In this document: in pieces, positions 20,825 through 28,401 of the stretch
How the letters are laid out: each line of letters starts with the position of its first letter
Position numbering within the stretch: position 1 is the stretch's first letter
Source of the DNA: a virus
Length of the DNA stretch: 64,000 nucleotides
Virus record (IMG/VR): IMGVR_UViG_3300009428_000004
Location: 27,018-91,017 of that record
Direction: 5' to 3' (one strand)
Made by a program: the position numbers and the translations under genes
The notes under the pieces: generated by a model
Database searches by the model: none
The model's input: the letters and a program-made list of their open reading frames with translations, nothing else
Told to the model about the DNA's origin: nothing

Positions 20825-21315
20825 TATATTGACCTTCTATACTTTTCGATTCGTAAATTTTTATCGACATCATACTCTTTATGAAACAATTCATAGTCGC
20901 ACATATCGCTGAGATGTGTATCACAGTCGTAAACTCCGTTAATACGGCTTATCCATAACTCTTCGCACACATGCATTAGTGCCTTAAATGTAGTCGAACC
21001 ACCTATTACCCAAACGTCTTGTTGAAATAGCGTCATCGTATGAGTCAGACTATCAACTTCTTGAAAGATCATATTAGGTCCAGACAACATTTTAGGTCCA
21101 GTACTAAGGTCTTTAGTTGTTAATACTATGTTGTAGCGATCAGGAAGAGGAGCTGGCATAAGTGGATCATTCCAAGTTCTCCTTCCCATCACTACTACAC
21201 AATTTTTGGTACTTCTCTTAAACCATTTTAAATCTTCACTGTTGTGCGGCCATGGTAGAGTGCCATTTTTTCCAATGCCATTCTCACGATCACACGCAAA
21301 TATACCTCTAATCAA
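20824..21315 (-). CDS. frd: dihydrofolate reductase (TTG start)
   Basis: The DHFR fold is evident from G-I-F-A-C-D, G-I-G-K-N-G-T-L-P-W, the V-V-M-G-R-R-T-W NADPH loop and V-I-G-G-S-T near residue 100. It recycles the DHF made by ThyA. The only sensible start is TTG at 21315 with GGAG at good spacing. It precedes thyA with a one-base overlap, the T4 order. Confidence 0.95.
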   Translation of the reverse strand: MIRGIFACDRENGIGKNGTLPWPHNSEDLKWFKRSTKNCVVVMGRRTWNDPLMPAPLPDRYNIVLTTKDLSTGPKMLSGPNMIFQEVDSLTHTMTLFQQDVWVIGGSTTFKALMHVCEELWISRINGVYDCDTHLSDMCDYELFHKEYDVDKNLRIEKYRRSI

Positions 21316-21336
21316 CTCACTTCTCCATGTTAAGTT

Positions 21337-21756
21337 TTATATCTTGTAGAACTTACCTATAAGCATCTTGATGGCTACAGTACTTGGAATGAACATCCAT
21401 TTTGAAAACACATAGCCCTTTGATTCCATCTTTTCTTTAGTGACGAATTTCTTCTGAATATTATCAGCGAATTCTCCATCGTATCGTAATACAGCGTGTC
21501 CACGATCTGGAGTTTCTACGTAACAATAACAGATTTTAGCTTTGCGTGAAATGAGGTTCCACCAAAACTTCACATAACTATGATCAGATATGTGCCATAA
21601 AAGAGTTAAAGCGAAGTCTTCGCAGTCACCCTCTAGTTTACCCTTAGCAGTCTCTTCTCGCATGATGTACCATGCATCTCTTTTACTGTACTGCTCACTA
21701 TCATACCTGTATTTAAACTTCTTGCCAAGTGATTTGGCTAGGTCTTCTTTACTCAT
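21337..21756 (-). CDS. transglutaminase-like cysteine protease family protein
   Basis: The motif G-D-C-E-D-F-A supplies the Cys and D-R-G-H-A-V-L the His of a bacterial-transglutaminase-like cysteine proteinase, with an Asp expected shortly after (R-Y-D-G). At 139 residues it is a minimal domain. Relatives occur in marine T4-like phages; the substrate is unknown. ATG 21756 is chosen because GGAG lies six bases further upstream; the ATG two codons earlier is too close. Confidence 0.7.
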   Translation of the reverse strand: MSKEDLAKSLGKKFKYRYDSEQYSKRDAWYIMREETAKGKLEGDCEDFALTLLWHISDHSYVKFWWNLISRKAKICYCYVETPDRGHAVLRYDGEFADNIQKKFVTKEKMESKGYVFSKWMFIPSTVAIKMLIGKFYKI

Positions 21757-21779
21757 AAACATCTCTCCAATATTTAGTT

Positions 21780-21808
21780 ATAATAACATAGTATTGAGAG
21801 GGTGTCAA
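21780..21808 (-). promoter_or_regulatory. sigma-70-like promoter for the DHFR-thyA-nrd operon
   Basis: TTGACA (21808-21803), 17-bp spacer, TATTAT (21785-21780) on the minus strand, between primase and the protease-like gene. Confidence 0.85.
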
Positions 21809-21822
21809 TACGCAATGCTATC

Positions 21823-22884
21823 TTAAGTTACTTTTTTCCATTCAGCCACCTCTAATTTTCCAGAGAGTCCCTGATAGGTGTTCATATCTATAATCATCTC
21901 TATATCTATAGGATTGGTACCATTAAGAACCATATCATTGATATCTTTGACTATCTCCTTCTTAGGGAAGATGCAGACTTTGAAGCCTTTGTCTAGACAT
22001 CTTTCCATACGCTGGACTATCTCTTTATTTCTTGGTTCGTTATCAAACACGAAAACAGCATTCTCTGTGTTCTCTAAACCTCTAGCATTACCATCAGCAC
22101 CTGCCATAGCGACAGCGTTACTCAAGAAGAGACTGTCGATAGGACCTTCTGTAACATAGTACTTCTTGTTAAAGTCAACCTTGTCTAGATTAAACATCTT
22201 AGGCATAGTATCGTCTAGCATTATAGTTATATATCTTAGTTCGTCATCACCAAAAGCTCTAGCATTAAATCCGAACAAATTGCCGCCCTTGTCTATGAAT
22301 GGCATGATCAGTCTAGGACGATCTCTCTCTATTGTAGGGAGCTTCCCAGGTACGATAGAGTTTACCCACTCATTAAACTTTGGCGCATAGTATAATTTAT
22401 ATTGTACCGATGCCGGGATCAGTCGTTTTTGCAAATAAATCTTAGCTTTATGATCATAATTTAGCTGAGAAATCTTTTTAATTTTTAGTAGAGGTGAGCC
22501 TTTCTTACGAAAGTTTGGTGCTTTCATTCTTAGCTTGTCTAACGGCTTTATTGGTTCTTGATGTCTATTCTGAAAGATTTCACGTCTCTGACCTTTCTCT
22601 AAAGCAGAGTCGATCACATATTCATTGAATAGATTGTTGTCGATGAATCTAAGAAAACTACGCATATTGTGTGATGCGTTACAATTATGGCAATAGATGA
22701 TTGCGGTGTTTTCTTTCTCAAGAATCCATCCACGTGCCTTAGTTTTGTTCTTTTGAGAGTCACCACAGATAGGACATCTGAAGTTAGCCCTGTAAGGATT
22801 ATGTGCCTTGACAGTAAATCTCTCTAATCTTACAGAGAGGATACCAGCATATTTTAGATCAGTAATATTCAATATAAACTCCAC
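21823..22884 (-). CDS. 61: DNA primase (gp61)
   Basis: The N-terminal zinc domain is visible (F-R-C-P-I-C-G-D-S and Y-C-H-N-C-N), followed by a TOPRIM-type core with V-T-E-G-P-I-D-S and V-F-V-F-D-N-E-P-R. With gp41 it forms the T4-like primosome. The longest frame starts at GTG 22884 without a ribosome site; TTG 22872 (M-N-I-T-D-L-K-Y) has GGAG six bases upstream and is the likelier start. Confidence 0.9.
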   Translation of the reverse strand: MEFILNITDLKYAGILSVRLERFTVKAHNPYRANFRCPICGDSQKNKTKARGWILEKENTAIIYCHNCNASHNMRSFLRFIDNNLFNEYVIDSALEKGQRREIFQNRHQEPIKPLDKLRMKAPNFRKKGSPLLKIKKISQLNYDHKAKIYLQKRLIPASVQYKLYYAPKFNEWVNSIVPGKLPTIERDRPRLIMPFIDKGGNLFGFNARAFGDDELRYITIMLDDTMPKMFNLDKVDFNKKYYVTEGPIDSLFLSNAVAMAGADGNARGLENTENAVFVFDNEPRNKEIVQRMERCLDKGFKVCIFPKKEIVKDINDMVLNGTNPIDIEMIIDMNTYQGLSGKLEVAEWKKVT

Positions 22885-22908
22885 GTATACAATTCAACCA
22901 ATAAGTCT

Positions 22909-22936
22909 ATTATACACTATTGGTACGTGGTGTCAA
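22909..22936 (-). promoter_or_regulatory. sigma-70 promoter for primase
   Basis: TTGACA (22936-22931), 16-bp spacer, TATAAT (22914-22909) on the minus strand. Confidence 0.88.
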
Positions 22937-22942
22937 GACATA

Positions 22943-23398
22943 TTATCGAAGGATATGTAAGAATCCTTCTAATTCAGCTAATAGGAATCCTACAACAGTA
23001 GCACCGCCTAGCATGACCCATTTCCATCGCTCTAGTTGAGTAATACGGTCATTCATTTTTGTGATGTATTGCTCACTTCTTTCATCGTGTTCTTTGAGGA
23101 ATGTCATGAGGCTTTCATGATTCTTTTCGGCTTGAAGCCTGTGTTCAGCTTCTTTCTCAGATATACGCTTATGTAACAATTCGTTTGCCGTCTCCCTAAG
23201 TCTATTGGACTCTATATTATCCGTAGAAGCTTTATCAAGTTGTGTATCGTGTACAGCGAGTATTCGGGATATGCCATTACTAGCATCCGCTATCTTATCT
23301 ATAGCCATGTCTAATCTGCCTAATAAACCCTGTATATTAGACACATCATTTTTGAGTATTTCAACATCCGTACGGACGCTATTCAAATCTGTTTCCAC
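22943..23398 (-). CDS. coiled-coil protein with C-terminal membrane segment
   Basis: Most of the 151-residue protein is a predicted coiled coil with heptad Leu/Ile; the end, W-K-W-V-M-L-G-G-A-T-V-V-G, is a membrane segment. This tail-anchored layout resembles XhlA-type phage membrane proteins that act with holins. The start is GTG 23398 with AGG upstream. The lysis link is speculative. Confidence 0.7.
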   Translation of the reverse strand: METDLNSVRTDVEILKNDVSNIQGLLGRLDMAIDKIADASNGISRILAVHDTQLDKASTDNIESNRLRETANELLHKRISEKEAEHRLQAEKNHESLMTFLKEHDERSEQYITKMNDRITQLERWKWVMLGGATVVGFLLAELEGFLHILR

Positions 23399-23406
23399 TG
23401 ATTTAC

Positions 23407-23970
23407 CTATTTTGTTTGATTAGGAGTGCTATCGATCTCTATCGTAGCATCTCTAAAGCGTTTCAGCGGTTGTTTCTTCTTCTTCTTTTGCTGTGACTTA
23501 CTAACGCCTGGCTCACCATCTGATCCTACACCAATACCTGCAATGTTACCGCTACCTGCACTATTAGCAGGAGCGTCTTCGTCAAAGGCACTTTCGAAGA
23601 TTTTATCGATATCAATAGTAGATTCAACTAGATTCATATATTGCTCTAGTTTTTCTGTAAGTTGCTCTTCCGTGAGCGTGTTGCAGTCCGATTCAATTTG
23701 ATTGTTTTCTTTAATCAAATATAGGGCAGCGGCATAAGATCCAATTCGACTCTTACCGCCAGGTACTTTCTCTAACAAACGCTTGAGCTTTGCGATCATA
23801 ATATCAAAAATTTGAAATGAATCTTTTTGCTCACGTGTTGTAAAGTTTTTTCTTTTTATAAGTTGTTTGCCAGTTTCGTCAATGATTCCTAATTTGAATG
23901 CCGACCATTCATTGAAGGGTGTTGCCAACCTTCGTATAAACTGGTAGACTAAAAATAGATCAACAATCAT
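23407..23970 (-). CDS. conserved T4-like marine phage protein, 187 aa
   Basis: The N-terminal half is conserved-looking (F-I-R-R-L-A-T-P-F-N-E-W-S-A-F-K-L-G-I-I-D, then K-V-P-G-G-K-S-R-I-G-S-Y-A-A-A-L). The C-terminal part is Gly/Ser/Lys-rich and probably disordered. I recall relatives in marine T4-like phages, sometimes listed as structural. It is coupled by ATGA to the gene upstream that has a late box, so a virion-related role is likely. Confidence 0.75.
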   Translation of the reverse strand: MIVDLFLVYQFIRRLATPFNEWSAFKLGIIDETGKQLIKRKNFTTREQKDSFQIFDIMIAKLKRLLEKVPGGKSRIGSYAAALYLIKENNQIESDCNTLTEEQLTEKLEQYMNLVESTIDIDKIFESAFDEDAPANSAGSGNIAGIGVGSDGEPGVSKSQQKKKKKQPLKRFRDATIEIDSTPNQTK

Positions 23971-24341
23971 AGCTCTCTCAACTCTTTAATAATTCTTGCG
24001 TCCAGAGGTATTTCTGAACTTATAATTTTCTCTTCGCTATACTCTACTAGTTCAGGCATAAAAGCTAAAAATACCACAAAAGGTTTTAAATACTTGTGAT
24101 AGTCTCTAAGCTTAAAGAACAGCATAGTCGTAGCGGCTGAACCAAAACAGTTATACAAAACTGTCAAATGATTAAGAATCAATCTGACCTTTAAATCATC
24201 ATCATCTTCATATCTCTTAAACAATCTCTTTAAATGCTGAAAGCGTTTAAGATCGTCATAAAATTCATCTGCCGATGCTGCCATTCTAATATCATAGTAC
24301 TTTGCGGCATACAGCAAAAAGCTGTCTTCGTCTAGCTTCAT
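23967..24341 (-). CDS. conserved phage protein (DUF7207-like), 124 aa
   Basis: A helical protein with M-K-L-D-E-D-S-F-L-L-Y-A-A-K-Y-Y-D, L-I-L-N-H-L-T-V-L-Y-N-C-F-G and K-P-F-V-V-F-L. The pattern fits a small family widespread in marine T4-like phages (DUF7207 from memory). The late box at 24398-24405 and a hairpin at 24369-24394 lie upstream. Confidence 0.75.
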   Translation of the reverse strand: MKLDEDSFLLYAAKYYDIRMAASADEFYDDLKRFQHLKRLFKRYEDDDDLKVRLILNHLTVLYNCFGSAATTMLFFKLRDYHKYLKPFVVFLAFMPELVEYSEEKIISSEIPLDARIIKELREL

Positions 24342-24368
24342 AGTTTATTCACCTTTAGTTAAATTATA

Positions 24369-24394
24369 CTGAAGAGCGATGTTCTGCTCTTCAG
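24369..24394 (-). terminator. 9-bp hairpin between late box and gene
   Basis: Perfect stem 24369-24377 with 24386-24394 and an 8-base loop. The following bases are only moderately U-rich, so it may be a weak terminator for the upstream Ig-domain gene or a leader structure. Confidence 0.55.
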
Positions 24395-24397
24395 TAT

Positions 24398-24405
24398 TAT
24401 TTATA
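24398..24405 (-). promoter_or_regulatory. late promoter TATAAATA
   Basis: Exact late consensus on the minus strand between the Ig-domain gene and the DUF7207-like gene. Confidence 0.75.
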
Positions 24406-24423
24406 ACTTCATTTATAATCAGT

Positions 24424-25575
24424 TTAAGACTGAGTAGCCACTACTTCGCTTGAAGTCAAGTCTTTCGCCGCTGTAGCACTTACAACACAACGATACTTCT
24501 TACCAGCTAAGTTATTAGTGGTTCCAGTAATAGTCATTGTTGCAGTTGTTACGTTGGTGTAGATACCAGATGCAGAGATGTTAGATCCATCTTCTTGCCA
24601 CTGATATGCTAGACCTGTATTTCCAGGTAGTGCTGTAGCAACTACAGCTAGAACGATGTTAGCATCGCCAGCTAAGTTAACTGTTGCTGAAGCTTGCGTA
24701 GGCTGAGTAGTGATTGCTACTTCTCTATCGAACAACAAGACATCATCAGTTCCGTCAACACCAACATCACCAGCAGTTCCTGCGGCAACTTTCATTGGTA
24801 CGATATTTTCAATAACGTTTCGTGTTACACTGTCTGCGGCTGTAAAAGTTTGAGTTCCTACGCCTACAACTGTAAGTGCTTTAAGACCAGTTGCTCCACC
24901 AGCAATTGCTTGAGCGGCTGTAGTGTATAACTTAATCATGCCAGCGCCTACGTTATGTACGTAAACTACAGCACCGTCTGTTAGACCCGTTACGATTGTT
25001 TGACCGCCTCTAGAGTAAGTTACTGCGCTACCGTTAATCAATACAGGTTGATTATCAACTCTGACGATATTGTTAGCCAGATCGACTCCCACAGCAGTAG
25101 CATTAAAAGACAATACTGTTGCTGGTACTGCTTTAGTAGAGTACTCGTTCCAACCTGGAGTTTTAAATCCTTTAACACGGTTAGTCGATAAGCTTGCTTC
25201 AGTAGTATCGATGAAGTATGTGTCATCAGGTACTCTAACAAAGTTATGACCTGCACCAACTCCAACACCAGTAAGTCCTTTAAGACCTGTTGATGCGTGA
25301 CCAGTGATAGCCTGTGCTTTAGTGCCATATAGCTTGATAGTGTCTGCGTCAACTCGATTAACAAATACGGTAGTCGCATCGGTCAAACCAGTGATAACAG
25401 TACCACCTGCATCATTGTACTGTACACCGTCGCCGGTGACATAGCTATGACCTGGTAGTTTAATTGTATTTGATGCTAGAACGACCACTGCGGCGTTGGT
25501 TGCGTCAAATGTTGTTGTTTTTGTATTAACTTTTGGCGTTGCTGCCAAAGTGTCTACTGTTCCCCATAATGCCAT
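24424..25575 (-). CDS. virion protein with two beta repeats and an Ig-like domain
   Basis: The protein is Ala/Thr/Val/Gly-rich. Residues of about 28-110 and 160-245 are diverged repeats, each with V-I/V-T-G-L-T-D, V-x-V followed by I-K-L-Y and G-L-K-x-L-T. The C-terminal 95 residues form an Ig-like domain with Y-Q-W-Q-E-D-G, T-M-T-I and K-Y-R-C-V-V. Such proteins decorate capsids or tails. No capsid-targeting-like N-terminus is present. Confidence 0.8.
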   Translation of the reverse strand: MALWGTVDTLAATPKVNTKTTTFDATNAAVVVLASNTIKLPGHSYVTGDGVQYNDAGGTVITGLTDATTVFVNRVDADTIKLYGTKAQAITGHASTGLKGLTGVGVGAGHNFVRVPDDTYFIDTTEASLSTNRVKGFKTPGWNEYSTKAVPATVLSFNATAVGVDLANNIVRVDNQPVLINGSAVTYSRGGQTIVTGLTDGAVVYVHNVGAGMIKLYTTAAQAIAGGATGLKALTVVGVGTQTFTAADSVTRNVIENIVPMKVAAGTAGDVGVDGTDDVLLFDREVAITTQPTQASATVNLAGDANIVLAVVATALPGNTGLAYQWQEDGSNISASGIYTNVTTATMTITGTTNNLAGKKYRCVVSATAAKDLTSSEVVATQS

Positions 25576-25576
25576 T

Positions 25577-25744
25577 TCATTTCTCCTTGTTTAAATGGTT
25601 CGTTTCTTCATTTTGAATTTCTTCTGACTGATGCCCAGTAGCGTGGTATACGCTATCTATAAACATCTGTGCTTCATACATTGTTGCGTGGTTTGGCCAA
25701 TTCTCGACTACATCCGCACAAAATCTTTTTATCCACTCTTTCAT
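25577..25744 (-). CDS. small hypothetical protein, 55 aa
   Basis: A charged short protein starting M-K-E-W-I-K-R-F-C-A-D-V and ending in a Glu/Asn/Lys-rich tail. It is a real-looking frame filling the space between two late genes. A late-like box, AATAAATA (25754-25747), overlaps the region just upstream. No family recognised. Confidence 0.6.
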   Translation of the reverse strand: MKEWIKRFCADVVENWPNHATMYEAQMFIDSVYHATGHQSEEIQNEETNHLNKEK

Positions 25745-25749
25745 ACTAT

Positions 25750-26928
25750 TTATTGAACGTAGCAGTTCAACTCGTACTTCGAACCCATGTTATATACTTG
25801 GATTTGTAAGAACTTTCTTGTTGGCTTGCCGCCCTTCTCTAGTTTGATAGAATATCTGTTTGTCTTATCTTTACTAGGTTTTTTAGGACCAGTAGCGACT
25901 TTATTAGACCAATCGTCCTCATCAACGTCATATCCCTGCTTCTTAGCAACTGCAATAGCTTCTTGCACTGCGGCAGAAAATGTGTTATGAAGTACTTTAT
26001 AGGCTGAAGCTTCTACAGTATACGTTAAATCTTTGCCCTCGTCAAGCTCTAATTCAACTTCTTCCTTAACAATCTTGAAGTGAGTAGCTGGTACAGCCTT
26101 TAAAGCAGGATCTTTCCAATGCTTCATAGCTTTGTTGATTGCTTCGAATGCACTACGTGCCTTGACAGTTACGTTCTGACCCTTCTTTAGCTTATTAACA
26201 GGCTTAACTACACTAATTGTCCAGTTACCCATAGCTTCTACAAGATCAAAAGCTTCGTCTAGTAATACTTCTTCCTTGAGTTGAGCTTTAAGTTTATCAA
26301 GCTTCTTCTGCATAGCAAGCTTCTTCATCTTAACTGAAGAGGTATTACCGAAGAACGTCTTCATGTGCTTCTCAGTTTGATCTATCTGCTTTTGAATCTT
26401 AACTTTATCTACAGAGGCATTCATTGATCCATAGGATTCGTCAAGGTCTTCGTTTACTCTTTTGAGTACCGCTTTCACTTGAGGATGATTAGACAGACCC
26501 TTTTTGATCTTGTCAATAGCTTGAGTTGCGCCAGTCATATCGCCACCTTTGTAGCGTTTGTCTGTAGCAACACCAATTGCCATTTTTATTTCTTTAGGTG
26601 AAAAGCCTTCGTCCATCTGAGTTTCCTCTTTGAAAGTTTTGAGTGTCGTAATCATATCTTTGTATGATTTGCCCATAGCATCTTGCATCTTCATTTTAGA
26701 ATCTGGCTTACGTACCTTAGCAAACTTGTCTAAAGCGATCTTCATGATATTCATAGGCACCTTCTGAGACTTACCGTCACCAAATTTGATAGCTAGATTA
26801 CCACGAACATCCATAGACTTTCTCAACTGCATGACGATATTCATCTTAGCAGAGGCTTTATCTTTGTCTGTTGCAACTAGATCGAAATCAGCTGGATCAA
26901 ATTTAGCTTCGTCTATTACATCAGTCAC
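25750..26928 (-). CDS. probable internal virion protein, 392 aa (GTG start)
   Basis: A Lys-rich, helical protein with G-F-S-P-K-E-I-K-M-A-I-G-V and M-T-G-A-T-Q-A-I-D-K-I-K-K, which I recall from marine T4-like phages. Acidic linkers such as E-E-V-L-L-D-E-A-F and E-V-E-L-E-L-D-E-G separate basic modules; the L-x-E/V-x-E sites in them fit T4 prohead-protease cleavage. The C-terminal module (about residues 300-392) is beta-rich. GTG 26928 has GGAGG seven bases upstream. Confidence 0.7.
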   Translation of the reverse strand: MTDVIDEAKFDPADFDLVATDKDKASAKMNIVMQLRKSMDVRGNLAIKFGDGKSQKVPMNIMKIALDKFAKVRKPDSKMKMQDAMGKSYKDMITTLKTFKEETQMDEGFSPKEIKMAIGVATDKRYKGGDMTGATQAIDKIKKGLSNHPQVKAVLKRVNEDLDESYGSMNASVDKVKIQKQIDQTEKHMKTFFGNTSSVKMKKLAMQKKLDKLKAQLKEEVLLDEAFDLVEAMGNWTISVVKPVNKLKKGQNVTVKARSAFEAINKAMKHWKDPALKAVPATHFKIVKEEVELELDEGKDLTYTVEASAYKVLHNTFSAAVQEAIAVAKKQGYDVDEDDWSNKVATGPKKPSKDKTNRYSIKLEKGGKPTRKFLQIQVYNMGSKYELNCYVQ

Positions 26929-26930
26929 GT

Positions 26931-27788
26931 CTAGTCCTCCAAAGCTTTAGCGATTGCTTTTCTGCGTCTATGTAGATACTTGTCTGACTCATCTTCATCG
27001 CCATCGTTGTCGAGGTCTTTATCTTTACGATCTGTAAACTTCTTCTTGACAGCTTTCTGATCTACATCATCCAAACCTTCTTTAACTTCTTCATGACTGG
27101 CGCACTTGCCTTCGTACACTTCGCTTATCGACTTTTGAACGTCTGCGATTGTTTTACACTTTGCATCACATCCAAGACTTCTCTTTGCGTATGCAATAAT
27201 CTTTGCATCTGGACCAGACATCTCTACGTCATCACCGCCAAAGCTTGAAGAGCCAAGCTTCTTCATCTTGATACCAGCTGGTGCTTTACCAGTGAAAGAT
27301 TTTACAGTGATAGTACCTTCTGACAATTCCTCGTCTTCGTCTTCGTCTTCGACTTTTTTGCCATCTTTCTTAGCATTTTTCTTATCGATTGCTTTCTGAA
27401 GAGCAGGTGGTAAAGTACCCTCTTCTACTTCAGCACTGTCGGGTTCACAGTCTTCTTTTACTGCTTTGTCTTCACTATAGCTCGCTTTTAATGCAGTAGG
27501 CTTATCTGAAACGTCTTTGTCTAACTTGCGCTTCGCTTTTGTTTTAATTTCACCGATTTCAGGAGTAACATCTCCTGCTTTAGGCACTGCTACGTCTCCA
27601 TCAGCTTGGTCTGCTTTGCGCTTACCAGCAGATTCGGATAGTTCTGCGTCTGCTTCTACAGCAGGTGCAAGGTCTACAGCAGGTTCTTCTACAACAGGCG
27701 ATTTAAAACCTTGCTGAGAAAGGGCAGCATCGAATGCATCTGCCATGCCTGCGGGTAATGGGTTAATATCTTTGGCTTTCTTAAACAT
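26931..27788 (-). CDS. acidic/basic virion protein with EF-hand-like motif
   Basis: The 285-residue protein alternates acidic linkers (E-D-E-D-E-D-E-E) with basic blocks. Near the C-terminus, D-K-D-L-D-N-D-G-D-E-D-E-S-D has the spacing of an EF-hand/dockerin calcium loop, followed by K-Y-L-H-R-R-R-K. Four Cys occur between residues 205 and 235. The N-terminus starts M-F-K-K-A-K-D-I-N-P-L-P. A virion or scaffold role is inferred from the late block and composition. Confidence 0.65.
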   Translation of the reverse strand: MFKKAKDINPLPAGMADAFDAALSQQGFKSPVVEEPAVDLAPAVEADAELSESAGKRKADQADGDVAVPKAGDVTPEIGEIKTKAKRKLDKDVSDKPTALKASYSEDKAVKEDCEPDSAEVEEGTLPPALQKAIDKKNAKKDGKKVEDEDEDEELSEGTITVKSFTGKAPAGIKMKKLGSSSFGGDDVEMSGPDAKIIAYAKRSLGCDAKCKTIADVQKSISEVYEGKCASHEEVKEGLDDVDQKAVKKKFTDRKDKDLDNDGDEDESDKYLHRRRKAIAKALED

Positions 27789-27825
27789 TATAATGTTCTC
27801 CTAATTTTTGAATTTATATTAATAC

Positions 27826-27833
27826 TATTTATC
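27826..27833 (-). promoter_or_regulatory. late-promoter-like box GATAAATA
   Basis: One mismatch to TATAAATA on the minus strand, 38 bases upstream of the 285-aa gene; a second partial match (TATAAATT) lies at 27818-27811. Confidence 0.4.
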
Positions 27834-27837
27834 TTTA

Positions 27838-28167
27838 TCAGTTATCTACTTTTGAACCGGCACGCCACTGATAGCAACTCCAGTACTTCGCTTTCCACTT
27901 GGGTCCTGGACTATCACATCCGTGTCTGGCTCTGAAACTTTTTCTTCTTGCCGGATCGTCTCTTTTGATCTCTGAATTAGGATCGCCAAAGGTTACCTTA
28001 ACTACATTATCTTTATCGTTCTTAACGTAGACTCCGAACTTGCCCTTTGAACCAGTAGGTAATCGAAAAGGATCATTAAGTGTTACCTTACGTCCTTGAT
28101 ACTCACTTTCTTCTGTGACTAGCTCTTCGCAGTTACAAACGTCTAGGAATTTTTGAAAAGACTTCAT
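27838..28167 (-). CDS. late protein with capsid-targeting-like N-terminus, 109 aa
   Basis: The N-terminus M-K-S-F-Q-K-F-L followed by E-E-L-V-T-E-E resembles the T4 capsid-targeting peptide (M-K-T-Y-Q-E-F-I-A-E). The core has K-V-T-L-N-D-P-F-R-L-P, V-K-V-T-F-G-D-P-N and the ending R-R-K-S-F-R-A-R-H-G-C ... W-K-A-K-Y-W-S-C, a Cys-containing module seen in many phage and bacterial proteins (DUF5872-like from memory). It is coupled by ATGA to the next listed gene upstream. Packaging into the head is inferred. Confidence 0.75.
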   Translation of the reverse strand: MKSFQKFLDVCNCEELVTEESEYQGRKVTLNDPFRLPTGSKGKFGVYVKNDKDNVVKVTFGDPNSEIKRDDPARRKSFRARHGCDSPGPKWKAKYWSCYQWRAGSKVDN

Positions 28168-28397
28168 TCATCTTCTCCACTATTCATCATATATCGATGA
28201 GCAGTATTCAAATAATCTGCGGCTTTCGTGATCTTACTTTGAACCCATTCAGGCAAGTTCTCTTCATCTTCAAACATTCCAATCATATGCTCTGCATCTG
28301 AAAGTATGCCTTTAAGCTGAGTCTTAGCCATCTTGCCCTCGTTGTCGTATTCTTTAGAGTTTTTATCTTCCGATACGAATGTCGCAAAAGTTTTCAT
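28164..28397 (-). CDS. small late protein with capsid-targeting-like N-terminus
   Basis: A 77-residue helical protein starting M-K-T-F-A-T-F-V-S-E, which fits the capsid-targeting pattern with V-S-E as candidate cleavage site. The rest has M-A-K-T-Q-L-K-G-I-L and L-P-E-W-V-Q-S-K-I-T-K-A, a pattern I recall as highly conserved in marine T4-like phages. Function unknown; an internal head protein is likely. Confidence 0.75.
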   Translation of the reverse strand: MKTFATFVSEDKNSKEYDNEGKMAKTQLKGILSDAEHMIGMFEDEENLPEWVQSKITKAADYLNTAHRYMMNSGEDE

Positions 28398-28401
28398 CTT
28401 T

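Noticed and set aside
24424-25575. Hoc-like decoration protein
   Set aside because: An Ig-like domain alone does not identify Hoc; the rest of the protein does not resemble T4 Hoc.
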